Below are positions 1 through 7,784 of a DNA stretch of 22,774 nt, in pieces (the stretch's first letter is position 1; each line of letters begins with the position of its first letter). Source of the stretch: CAZGYE01 sp964530165 (lineage in GTDB: Bacteria; Planctomycetota; Planctomycetia; Planctomycetales; Planctomycetaceae); assembly GCA_964530165.1 (NCBI GenBank), contig CAZGYE010000057.1:1-22774 (forward strand). The letters run 5' to 3'. A program made the position numbers and the translations under genes. Below the pieces are notes generated by a model. It was not told the origin of the DNA. It made no database searches and was given only the letters and a program-made list of their open reading frames with translations.

Positions 1-1523
1 CTCCCGCTGCTGCCCAGTTCGCGGACGAGGACTTGCCGGCCGTCTTTCTTTCCCGGCAGTTTGCAGCGGACGCGCGCGCCCAGCGCGTCGCGGTTGCTCA
101 GCCCAGAACGGCCAGCCAGTTTCAGCATGAGCCAGTGTCGAGAGTTGCGAGCCGTGTCGTTTCGCAGCAGTACAGGGCGGTCGTTGAGATGCACGACCAG
201 CACGTCCACGTCTCCATCGTTGTCGAAGTCGCCGGCGGCGACTCCTCGGCTCACGCGTTTTTCACGAAAGCTCTCTCCGGCGTCCGCCGAGACCTCGGTG
301 AACTTGCCCCGGCCGTCGTTCGTGAAGATCAAGTCCTCGTGTCCTTCTAAATGGTGGGCGTCGCCGTTGGCGATGAACAGATCCAGATCGGCGTCCAGGT
401 CGAAGTCCGCCAGGACCGCGCCCCAGGAAACGTACTGCCCGCACGCCGCGGAGATTCCAGCTCGCCGGGCACGGTCCTCGAACAGGCCGTCGCCCAAATT
501 GGCATACAGACAGGTGTAGGTGAAATCGGGCACGAACAGGTCCAGCTTGCCGTCGCCGTTGACGTCGCCGACCTCGGCGCCCATGGCTCCGGTGGACTCG
601 CCGTTCAAACCGTAGGCGACCCCCGAGAGCAACGCCACGTTCTTGAACTTGCCCCCGCCGAGGTTGTGGAAAAAGTAGTTTTCCATGGCGTCGTTGGCGA
701 CAAACAGATCGGGGCGGCCGTCGTCGTTGTAGTCAAATGCTCCGACGCCCATCGTCCGGCCGCTAAGCTCATTCATTCCCGACTTGTCCATCCCCGAGTG
801 AGCCGTCACGTCGGTGAACCGGCCTTTGCCTTCGTTACGGTAGAGCCGGTTGGCTTGTCCCAGGTAGGCCGTCGGACCGGGAAAGCCGTCCGGAGCGAAA
901 AAGATTCGGTAGTCCGGATCGAACTCCAGGTAATTGCCTACGTAGAGGTCCAGGTCTCCGTCGCCGTCGTAATCGAAAAACACCGCGCCCACACCGAACG
1001 CTTTGTCGGCCACACCAAGCTTTTGGGCCACCTCCTCGAACGTCTCGTTGCCCAAATTGCGATAGAGGCGGTTAGGGCCATAGTTGGTCACGTAGATATC
1101 GCAATCGCCGTCGTTGTCGTAGTCGGCCGCGACGACGCCCATACCATATCCGCCGGGTCGGATTCCCGCCTTCACAGTCACATCCTCGAAGGTTCCGTCG
1201 CCGCGATTGCGATAGAGACGATCGGTGGCCTTCTCGAGGTCTTCGGAGCCCGCGACCTTCGGATCGCTCAGGCCTTTGAGGTGCACGCCATTGACGAGGT
1301 AGATGTCCAGCCAGCCGTCGCCGTTGTAGTCCAACAGCGCGCAGCCCACGCCGGAAGCCTCGACGATGTTGGTCAACTTGTCGTCCCCAATGGTGTGCAC
1401 AAAGCGGATCCCCGAGGAGAGCGTCACGTCCGTGAAGCGCACCGGCGGGTCGCCCCGAACGATCGTCGGCACGGGAAGACCGGTCGTGAGAAGGATCAAC
1501 TTCAGCGCATCGGAGGCACTCAC
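1..1523 (-). CDS. ASPIC/UnbV FG-GAP repeat protein, C-terminus cut by window edge
   Basis: The frame is open from a GTG at 1523 to the left edge, giving 507 visible residues. Seven FG-GAP/VCBS-type calcium-loop repeats of the form D-x-D/N-x-D-G-x-x-D-hydrophobic begin near residues 65, 134, 184, 264, 320, 373 and 432, as expected for a seven-bladed integrin-alpha-like propeller. After them, RNSRHWLMLKLAG followed by NRDALGARVR (about 459-487) is the start of an ASPIC/UnbV domain, which is truncated here. The N-terminus has a weak hydrophobic stretch (residues 8-22) that may be a signal sequence. The GTG start overlaps the TGA of the upstream gene (GTGA), and no other start exists in this frame before the overlap, so translational coupling is likely. 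Family members are secreted or surface-associated and of unclear biochemical role. Assignment of domains is secure; function is not. Confidence 0.9.
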   Translation of the reverse strand, partial: MSASDALKLILLTTGLPVPTIVRGDPPVRFTDVTLSSGIRFVHTIGDDKLTNIVEASGVGCALLDYNGDGWLDIYLVNGVHLKGLSDPKVAGSEDLEKATDRLYRNRGDGTFEDVTVKAGIRPGGYGMGVVAADYDNDGDCDIYVTNYGPNRLYRNLGNETFEEVAQKLGVADKAFGVGAVFFDYDGDGDLDLYVGNYLEFDPDYRIFFAPDGFPGPTAYLGQANRLYRNEGKGRFTDVTAHSGMDKSGMNELSGRTMGVGAFDYNDDGRPDLFVANDAMENYFFHNLGGGKFKNVALLSGVAYGLNGESTGAMGAEVGDVNGDGKLDLFVPDFTYTCLYANLGDGLFEDRARRAGISAACGQYVSWGAVLADFDLDADLDLFIANGDAHHLEGHEDLIFTNDGRGKFTEVSADAGESFREKRVSRGVAAGDFDNDGDVDVLVVHLNDRPVLLRNDTARNSRHWLMLKLAGRSGLSNRDALGARVRCKLPGKKDGRQVLVRELGSSG

Positions 1524-3523
1524 TTGATTTTCCTTTTGCTGTGGAGCTCGCCCGCCGCCGACTCGGGAGGTCCATACTCGTAAGGGGCCCCGATTTCGAT
1601 CCACGTGCGAATCAACGCCAACGTTTCTTTGGGGAGTTCTTCGTCAAGATGCGGCTCGGTGACCTGCCGATCGAAGGGAGCGGCGTCGTAGGCGCGACCC
1701 AACTGTCGTCCGTACAAGACCCACATGATGGGACTCCGTCTCGCGTTGCCGGGATGAATCAACCGTCCGCCCACCGAAGGCGGCTTACCCGGCTGAACGG
1801 CCATGAGCTTGGATAAGGCCGGCCCGACACGCTTCACCCACGGCGGCTCGCCGTCGCTTACCTGCTGGGCCTTCGAGAAGTTCATCCCAGCCGTTGGCTC
1901 CGGCGGACGATGACACTCCGACACTCCGCAAGTCGTCGCCAATACCGGAAGCACATCCCGCTTAAAAGATATCAGCCGCCACTTGGCCGGGTCCGTTAAG
2001 TCGGCGGGTGGCCGTTTGAGCGCCAGCGGCGCCGTGTTGTCGAAAGCCAGCTCACGATCTGCGTGGCAACCGGTGCACAGCCGGCCCTCTTTGGGGCGAA
2101 CCCACGACCACGACTTCTGATTGACGGCGACGAATCCTTCCTGGTCAATCAGTTGAAGCCGCAGCGGCCGGTTGGCCGGGACCTTGGCGAAGAAAGACCC
2201 GTCCGACTCGACCGGCGCCTCACCCAAGATGCGAACCGGCGTTGCCGGCGGCGGCACGAGCTGCGCGGCGGCCGGCCGCGGAGGTCTTGCCCGATTGGTG
2301 CGAAAAAGACCCTCCAAAACTCGGACCCGCGCGACACGACCGGGCGAAATCCGTTCGGCCAAGCGCGGACTCGTATTGTAGACGTTCTGACAAAGCAGCT
2401 CGCCCCAATTGAGCGTGGGATCAACGATCGACTGCCGCGCGTGCGGACGGACCCGCCGGACCAGCGCCACCGGCTCGAGGGCGTGCCATTGGGGGTCCGC
2501 GTACAGGGGCGTCACCTTCTTGCCGTCGAAGCGATACAGCGCGAACGTCGGGCCGTCTGTCGGTCGCATCGACAGCAGCCAGTCCTGTTCAGAAGCGTTC
2601 CGCGAGGATTCGGCGGCCGGCATTGGCGCCACGTCGGCGACCAACCCGAGCTCCTCACCCACGGCCACCGTGTGGTTGCCCGTTGTGTCATTCAGCGACA
2701 ACAGCCGCATTTGGCCGGCGGCGAACGGCCGCAGCCGATCGGCGGCTACGTAAGCAATCCGGCCGTCGATTCCCACGGCGGGCGACCGCATCAGCCAGGG
2801 CGGCGCGCCCATGTCCGCCAGACCTTGCACACCGGTGCCGTCGGTGTTGATCAGGAAGAGAGCAGACGGAACGTGTCCGCCCGGCTGTTCCGGCAACGAC
2901 CGGGACACATAAACGATGCGACCATCATTGAGGATCGCGGGTTCGGCCTGCACACCAGGGGCGAAGGTGAGCCGCGAGACCACACCACCAGGATGAAGAC
3001 AGTAAAGCGACAAACATCCGGACCAGGACTTGTCCTGAGCGGCCGTGGAAGGCTTTCCGGTGCGAACGCCGGGCGATGCAAACACAATATTGCCGTCCGG
3101 CAGGTACGTCGGCATCCAGCAGTCGCCCTGCCAGCGCGCAACCTGTCGCGTTTGGCCGCTCGCCACGTTCAGTTCGTAGATCTGCCACAACCGGCCGTTT
3201 TTCTTCCCTGCGAAAAGCAGGCTGCGTCCGTCAAACGAGACCGCGGGATCCGCGGCAGCCACGAAGTCGGACAAAATACACGTCGGCTCGGAACGACCGT
3301 CGCCGAGTGGAATCGACATCAGCCGTGCGCCATCCGGGTAGCGGTTCGAGAGCAAGAACGGTGCCGCACCCTCAGCACCTTCCTGAGGCGCTGTCGCGGG
3401 AACCTGAGTGAAGACCACGGTCTGGCCCGGTGCGAGCGATGGTCGGCAGAACATCAGCGCCACAACCGACGCGACCCAGGCTCGGCGGAGAATACCTCCG
3501 ATTAGTTCCTGATACGAATTCAC
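1520..3523 (-). CDS. HzsA-related protein: TolB-like propeller, HZS-alpha-like middle domain, c-type heme motif
   Basis: The protein has 667 residues from a GTG start. An N-terminal signal sequence has arginines at 14-15 followed by a hydrophobic run (about 16-26). Residues ~35-350 contain TolB/PD40-like repeats (SFDGRSLLFAG, LPDGNIVFAS, LNDGRIVYVS, GIDGRIAYVA). Next comes a region resembling the hydrazine synthase alpha-subunit middle domain, with RVLEG, a DGSFFAKVPANRP stretch and SWSWVRPKEGRLCTGCH. CTGCH (483-487) is a canonical heme c site. A second site, CGVSECH (532-538), has the spacing CX4CH. The product is therefore expected in the periplasm. HzsA-like proteins are widespread in planctomycetes that do not perform anammox, so this is not evidence for hydrazine synthesis. 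It overlaps the downstream ASPIC/UnbV gene by 4 nt. No strong ribosome binding site precedes the GTG, so the start is the least certain point. Confidence 0.88.
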   Translation of the reverse strand: MNSYQELIGGILRRAWVASVVALMFCRPSLAPGQTVVFTQVPATAPQEGAEGAAPFLLSNRYPDGARLMSIPLGDGRSEPTCILSDFVAAADPAVSFDGRSLLFAGKKNGRLWQIYELNVASGQTRQVARWQGDCWMPTYLPDGNIVFASPGVRTGKPSTAAQDKSWSGCLSLYCLHPGGVVSRLTFAPGVQAEPAILNDGRIVYVSRSLPEQPGGHVPSALFLINTDGTGVQGLADMGAPPWLMRSPAVGIDGRIAYVAADRLRPFAAGQMRLLSLNDTTGNHTVAVGEELGLVADVAPMPAAESSRNASEQDWLLSMRPTDGPTFALYRFDGKKVTPLYADPQWHALEPVALVRRVRPHARQSIVDPTLNWGELLCQNVYNTSPRLAERISPGRVARVRVLEGLFRTNRARPPRPAAAQLVPPPATPVRILGEAPVESDGSFFAKVPANRPLRLQLIDQEGFVAVNQKSWSWVRPKEGRLCTGCHADRELAFDNTAPLALKRPPADLTDPAKWRLISFKRDVLPVLATTCGVSECHRPPEPTAGMNFSKAQQVSDGEPPWVKRVGPALSKLMAVQPGKPPSVGGRLIHPGNARRSPIMWVLYGRQLGRAYDAAPFDRQVTEPHLDEELPKETLALIRTWIEIGAPYEYGPPESAAGELHSKRKIK

Positions 3524-3717
3524 AGTGACACTGATACTGAATAAGGGAGAATGACGTGTAGGATCGTCTATTCATTGTCCAGACAAAACCATCCATTGTC
3601 CAGTGCATATCGCACTGAATCAGCGGCGAGGGTTTCGCTGGCAAGATCGAACAGGTATCGTGAGCACGAAAGCGGCGGAATTTGCTCTTGTCGCGCACAG
3701 CAATGGAGGACCATTCG
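3524..3717. promoter_or_regulatory. divergent intergenic region with paired dyads and direct repeats
   Basis: This 194-bp gap separates two divergently transcribed genes. It holds a dyad CAGTG-A-CACTG (3523-3533) touching the start codon of the minus-strand gene, and a second dyad CAGTGC-N5-GCACTG (3601-3617) with the same half-site. The direct repeat CATTGTCCAG occurs at 3573-3582 and 3594-3603, exactly 21 bp apart (two helical turns), and its second copy overlaps the second dyad. I could not pick convincing -35/-10 pairs. Regulator binding is inferred from symmetry only. Confidence 0.4.
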
Positions 3718-6132
3718 ATGCGGCGCATCCACTGGATCGTGATAACCGGATTTGTACTGACTGCTGCAGGACCCGGTAATCGACGGCAAACGATGGGCGC
3801 AGAGCCGCCGCTCGAGGGAACGACGGTGAAAACCGTGCTCGACACGCAGCGCACCGGCGCGAATCTGCTCAAGCCCGACGATTGGCAACCCTACGAGAAA
3901 GGCTTTCAGCGGTCGGGCCAATGGTTTGTCTGCAACAATGGATCCGACGCCAAGGTGCAGCGTGGTCTCCAGCAGTCCGTTGAGCTGAATCAGACCACAC
4001 CTGCGCCCATCGTGGCGACGGCTTGGAGCAAGGCGGAAGGCGTCACCGGGACGTCCGACAGCGACTACGCACTCTACCTGGACCTAATCTATGCCGACGG
4101 AACGCCTTTGTGGGGACAAGCGGCGCGCTTCGGCGTCGGCAGCCACGATTGGCAGCGACGCCAAATTGTGATCATTCCCGAACGGCCGATCAAGCGGGTC
4201 AGCGCGTACCTGCTGCTGCGCCGCCACGGCGGCAAAGCCTGGTTTCGTGATCCCGAGCTGCGCGTCGTCCAGGTTCCCGGAGGCGCGTGCGTTTTCGACG
4301 GCCTGGCCGTAACGCCTTCGGGCGGGAAGTTCGAGGGCTTCCAGGTCCGCGACGTGGCCGCCGGGTCCGGCTTCGTCCGCATCGCCGAGCGGGCGATGGG
4401 GCTTCAGCTGCGCGCGAAGGAAACGAGCCAACACGGCGCGACGTTCTTCGATGTCACCGTGACCAACACCACGGGCAAAGACCGAGCCATCACGCTCGTC
4501 TATGCCGTGCCCGTTGAGGCTGCGGGCTTGCGCTGGCTCGACGATCCTCGGCGAAGCATGCCGGTCGAGCCGCGCCGCGAGTACATGAACGCCGGCCGCT
4601 TTCGCGTCGGCGCCAACGGCCGGCTTTCGCGGTATCCTTTGGCCGCCGTGGCCGACGCCGACCGCGGCGTCGGCTTGGGCATCGACATGGCCCGGCCAGC
4701 CTTTTACCGGCTTGGTTACAACGCCGGCACGGGTGAGTTGTTTCTCGCTTACGATCTGGGTCTGGCGCCGGAGAAGCCGACGGCGCGGCTTCGTTTCTGC
4801 CGGTTCACGTTCGATCCCCAAGAGGGCTTCCGTGCAGCGCTGGCTCGCTATTACGCGCTCTTCCCCGACGCGTTCCGCTGCCGCACGCCCCGGCAGGGGT
4901 TGTGGATGCCCTTTGCCAAGATCAGCCAGGTGAAAGGTTGGCAGGATTTCGGCTTCCAGTTCAAGGAAGGCAACAACGAAACCGAGTGGGACGACAAACA
5001 CGACATCATCACGTTCCGCTACACCGAACCGATGACCTGGTGGATGCCGATGCGCGAAGGGACGCCGCGCACACTGGATGCGGCCCTGGCGGAGGTCAAT
5101 CGCTTGGCCGACCAGAAAGGCGATGCCCAGGCTCGGGCCCTGCCCCAAAGCGGCTTCCGCAATGAGGCCGGCAAGCCGTCCGTCCGCTTCCGGGACGCGC
5201 CCTGGTGCAACGGCGCGGTGTGGAGCATGAATGCCATGCCCGGGCTGCCCGGTGAGCCGACCGAATTCAAGAACAAGTGGAACTCCGCCATCCGGCAGAA
5301 GCTCTATGGTCCTCGGCGGGTCGGCGACTTGGACGGAGAATACGTGGACTCCAGCGAGGGTTACGTCACCGACGAGCTCGATTTCCACCGCAGCCACTTC
5401 GCCGCTGCGGACACACCGCTTTGCTTCTCGGCCGAGAGACGCCATGTCGCCATTTTCCGGGGCCTGATCGCCTTCGAGTATGTGCGGGGCCTCGCCGGCG
5501 ACGTTCACGGCATGGGCAAGCTGATGATGGCCAATGCAACGCCGTCCCGGTTATGCTGGCTCGCACCCATGCTGGACGTCATGGGCACCGAAACCAATTG
5601 GCGCCGCGCCGGAAAATGGCAACCGATGAGCGACGCCGAAATGCTCTTCCGCCGGGCGATGTGCAAGGGGAAACCGTTTTGTTTCCTGATGAACACACCC
5701 TTCGAGAAGTTTGATCATGAATTGGTGGAAAAGTACATGAAACGCGCGTTGGCCTACGGGATGTTTCCGGGGTTCTTCAGCCACAATGCCTCCGAGGGCC
5801 ATTACTTTACCCGTCCCGATCTTTACGACCGCGACCGGCCGCTGTTCAAGAAGTACGTTCCGTTGTGCACGCTGCTGGCCGAGGCCGGTTGGCAGCCCAT
5901 CACGCGGGCCCACTCCAGCGACCCGCAGGTTTACGTCGAACGTTTTGGCGCGCGTTATTTGACCGTGTTGAACGACAGCACCCAGCGGCGGACCGTGACC
6001 ATCCGACTCGACGACGAACCGGCGCCGGCGTCGGGACGCGAGCTGGTGACCGGCCGCAGCGTTCGATGGCGGCGGGGGGAGACGTCTCTCACGCTGGACG
6101 GCGAAGACGTGGCCGTCCTGGAACTGAAGTAA
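3718..6132 (+). CDS. secreted protein with glycoside-hydrolase-like (TIM-barrel-like) core, function unknown
   Basis: I chose ATG 3718 because GGAGGA (3705-3710) lies 7 nt upstream; the two upstream in-frame ATGs precede or overlap that site. This gives 804 residues beginning with a signal peptide (MRRIHWIVITGFVLTAAG). Residues ~30-220 look like a beta-rich N-terminal domain. The central part (about 390-690) has features of a barrel hydrolase: DGEYVDS at 539-545 resembles a nucleophile-strand motif, and DVMGTE at 620-625 could carry a second acid. Many tryptophans and aromatics (for example MTWWMPM) fit a sugar-binding cleft. The last ~90 residues look like a C-terminal beta domain, as in many glycoside hydrolases. 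I cannot place it in a named GH family. Exported carbohydrate-active enzyme is the best guess; catalytic residues are conjecture. Confidence 0.85.
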   Translation: MRRIHWIVITGFVLTAAGPGNRRQTMGAEPPLEGTTVKTVLDTQRTGANLLKPDDWQPYEKGFQRSGQWFVCNNGSDAKVQRGLQQSVELNQTTPAPIVATAWSKAEGVTGTSDSDYALYLDLIYADGTPLWGQAARFGVGSHDWQRRQIVIIPERPIKRVSAYLLLRRHGGKAWFRDPELRVVQVPGGACVFDGLAVTPSGGKFEGFQVRDVAAGSGFVRIAERAMGLQLRAKETSQHGATFFDVTVTNTTGKDRAITLVYAVPVEAAGLRWLDDPRRSMPVEPRREYMNAGRFRVGANGRLSRYPLAAVADADRGVGLGIDMARPAFYRLGYNAGTGELFLAYDLGLAPEKPTARLRFCRFTFDPQEGFRAALARYYALFPDAFRCRTPRQGLWMPFAKISQVKGWQDFGFQFKEGNNETEWDDKHDIITFRYTEPMTWWMPMREGTPRTLDAALAEVNRLADQKGDAQARALPQSGFRNEAGKPSVRFRDAPWCNGAVWSMNAMPGLPGEPTEFKNKWNSAIRQKLYGPRRVGDLDGEYVDSSEGYVTDELDFHRSHFAAADTPLCFSAERRHVAIFRGLIAFEYVRGLAGDVHGMGKLMMANATPSRLCWLAPMLDVMGTETNWRRAGKWQPMSDAEMLFRRAMCKGKPFCFLMNTPFEKFDHELVEKYMKRALAYGMFPGFFSHNASEGHYFTRPDLYDRDRPLFKKYVPLCTLLAEAGWQPITRAHSSDPQVYVERFGARYLTVLNDSTQRRTVTIRLDDEPAPASGRELVTGRSVRWRRGETSLTLDGEDVAVLELK

Positions 6133-6140
6133 CGGACGCT

Positions 6141-6238
6141 GGATTCCTAATTTCAGTAGTTCCGAAATCTAAATGACCGAAACGTTTTGAACATTCGTCG
6201 TTGGAATTTAGGATTTGTTTCGAGTTTCGTGCTTCAAC
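6141..6238. repeat. imperfect palindromic intergenic repeat with 7-nt periodic right arm
   Basis: Between the converging GH-like gene and sigma factor gene lies an AT-richer imperfect palindrome. Its left arm CCTAATTTC (6146-6154) pairs with GAATTTAGG (6204-6212) with one mismatch, and AAACGTTT (6180-6187) sits near the centre. The right part reads as 7-nt units: GAATTTA, GGATTTG, TTTCGAG, TTTCGTG, CTTCAAC (6204-6238). The stop codon and last eight residues of the sigma factor lie inside it. Confidence 0.6.
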
Positions 6239-6837
6239 GTCTTCTCCAGTTTTCGAAGGGCGCGCAGCCAAAGCATCTGGACCGCCGGGCGCGAGCGTCC
6301 CATGCGGCGGGCGACTTCGTCGAACGGCAGCCGCTGCAGGTTGCGGAGCATGATGACTTCTTGATAGTCGTCGGCGAGCTTGGAGACGGCATCGGCCAAT
6401 TGAATCTCGTGTTCGCGGCGCATGACCAGTTGGCTGGGACTTTCGCCGGGATCGCTGGGATCACGGTTGTCCTCGCGCGACCCGGTGGCGGTCGGACCGT
6501 ACAGCGGAACCTCGCGGCGGGCCTGCCGTTTGGCGGTCCCCCGATACCGGCGCACATAGTCGGCCGCGTTGTGCGTCAGAATTTGACGCAGCCAGGCCAG
6601 CCACTCGCCCTCGGTGTCGCCACGAAACCCGGCGAGACCGCGGTGGGCCTCCAACATCGTTTGCTGCACGAGGTCCGAGGCGTCGACCTTCGCCTGCAGC
6701 CAGCTTTCGACCTGCGCACGAGCCACAAACCCCAGATACGCGCGGCACTTCTCGAACAACTGCTCCCGTGCGGAGTCGTCGCCGTTGCGCGTGCGGTTGA
6801 GCAAATCGACAAGGACGCAGTTCTCATCCGTTGCCAT
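6208..6837 (-). CDS. ECF sigma factor, planctomycete-type sigma-70 family
   Basis: A 209-residue protein from ATG 6837. Region 2 spans about residues 35-105, with KVDASDLVQQTMLEAH and FRGDTEGEWLAWLRQIL. Region 4 spans about 145-200, with ADDYQEVIMLRNLQRLPF and the helix-turn-helix stretch VARRMGRSRPAVQMLWLRAL. This pattern matches the plancto family 1 sigma factors (TIGR02984-like). It would redirect RNA polymerase to a small regulon. It lies 5 nt downstream of the rhomboid gene. A GTG at 6846 in the same frame would overlap the rhomboid stop as GTGA and add three residues; I prefer ATG because MATDENCVLVDLLNRTR matches the usual start of the family. The last residues (KHETRNKS) are encoded by repeat DNA. 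No anti-sigma gene is adjacent. Confidence 0.93.
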   Translation of the reverse strand: MATDENCVLVDLLNRTRNGDDSAREQLFEKCRAYLGFVARAQVESWLQAKVDASDLVQQTMLEAHRGLAGFRGDTEGEWLAWLRQILTHNAADYVRRYRGTAKRQARREVPLYGPTATGSREDNRDPSDPGESPSQLVMRREHEIQLADAVSKLADDYQEVIMLRNLQRLPFDEVARRMGRSRPAVQMLWLRALRKLEKTLKHETRNKS

Positions 6838-6842
6838 GCCCG

Positions 6843-7679
6843 TCACCGGTTCTTGTACTTTCGGCTGGCGGTCTTGAGGATTTCGCGCTCCCAGTCGGTC
6901 AGACTGGCTTCACCCTGTTGATGGATTTTCTCGAGAATTGCGTCGACCTGTTCGTCGAGGTCTTCCTGAACCGGGTGGTGCAACCGGACCTCGGGCCGTG
7001 AAAGACGGCGCGATGAGGTCCGCGCAGAATCCCGCAGGCGATCCCACGCGCGGCTGATGCGCCAGTTGTAATATTTGTAGGCCACGCCGAACGCCGCCCC
7101 ACCCAGATGCGCCGCATGGGCCACGCTCGACCCCCGCTCGATGAAACCGGCCACATCGGCGACGGCATACATGACGGCCAGCCAGCGCAATTCGATGGGA
7201 ATCACGAAGAAGAGCAGCACCTTCATCCGTGGATAAACCATCGCCGTCAGAAAGACGACCGCCATCACCCCTCCGGAGGCGCCGATGACGCCGGCTGCGC
7301 TCGATTCAAGGAACTGCACACCGAGATGGCAAATCCCGCTGACGACTACGGCGGCCAGAAAAAAAGCCAGAAACTCGCGCGACCCGTAGATGGGCTCGAT
7401 CGCGCGGCCGAACATCCACAGCACGAACAGGTTGATCGCCAGGTGCTGCAGATTGGCGTGGCAAAAACCGTACGTCACCAGCCGCCAGATTTGAAACGAA
7501 GGAAACAAGTGGGAAAGCGACAGCGACAACCAGCCGGTTACTGCGGGGCTTGCATTCTGAAAGAGGAACACGACGATGTTGGCGATCAGCAGGTACTTGA
7601 TCGCCCATTGATCCGAGTGTCTGCCGAACGGATCACCGGGACGGCGTTCTCGGATGTAATCGCGGCTATGGATGCCCAT
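6843..7679 (-). CDS. rhomboid family intramembrane serine protease with C-terminal DUF6576-like tail
   Basis: A 278-residue multi-pass membrane protein. The catalytic serine is in GASGG (Ser135) and the catalytic histidine in AHLGG (His191). The transmembrane-2 signature HANLQHLAINLFVLWMFG gives His74, His79 and Asn83, matching the positions of GlpG His145/His150/Asn154, so the protein should be active. Membrane segments cover about 26-200. The cytoplasmic tail (205-278) ends in a helical segment with ILEKIHQQGEASLTDWEREI, typical of the DUF6576-like tail found on planctomycete and Bacteroidetes rhomboids. The rhomboid stop lies directly before the sigma factor gene. Substrate unknown. The ATG at 7679 has only a weak upstream purine run. 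Confidence 0.94.
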   Translation of the reverse strand: MGIHSRDYIRERRPGDPFGRHSDQWAIKYLLIANIVVFLFQNASPAVTGWLSLSLSHLFPSFQIWRLVTYGFCHANLQHLAINLFVLWMFGRAIEPIYGSREFLAFFLAAVVVSGICHLGVQFLESSAAGVIGASGGVMAVVFLTAMVYPRMKVLLFFVIPIELRWLAVMYAVADVAGFIERGSSVAHAAHLGGAAFGVAYKYYNWRISRAWDRLRDSARTSSRRLSRPEVRLHHPVQEDLDEQVDAILEKIHQQGEASLTDWEREILKTASRKYKNR

Positions 7680-7784
7680 TTCGCGTGTCCGTCTCCGTCG
7701 GAGTGTCTACCGATCACTTCGCCTCTACGTCGAGCACGTCCACCACATCGCGCACCCGCGCCCAGCCTCGATTCCCGAGTCGAC

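Noticed and set aside
351..1583. 410-aa open frame on the plus strand with valine-rich repeats
   Set aside because: Its repetitive look is the complement of the D-x-D-G FG-GAP repeats on the other strand.
2063..3505. 480-aa open frame on the plus strand
   Set aside because: Lies opposite the HzsA-related gene, is full of Arg/Pro/Gly/His, and has no domain. It is an antisense shadow of high-GC coding DNA.
1520..3523. True hydrazine synthase subunit implying anammox
   Set aside because: HzsA-like domains are common in non-anammox planctomycetes, the beta/gamma subunits are absent here, and neighbours are unrelated.
4084..5508. 474-aa open frame on the minus strand
   Set aside because: Antisense to the GH-like gene, which has a signal peptide and a perfect ribosome binding site. 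No recognisable family in the shadow.
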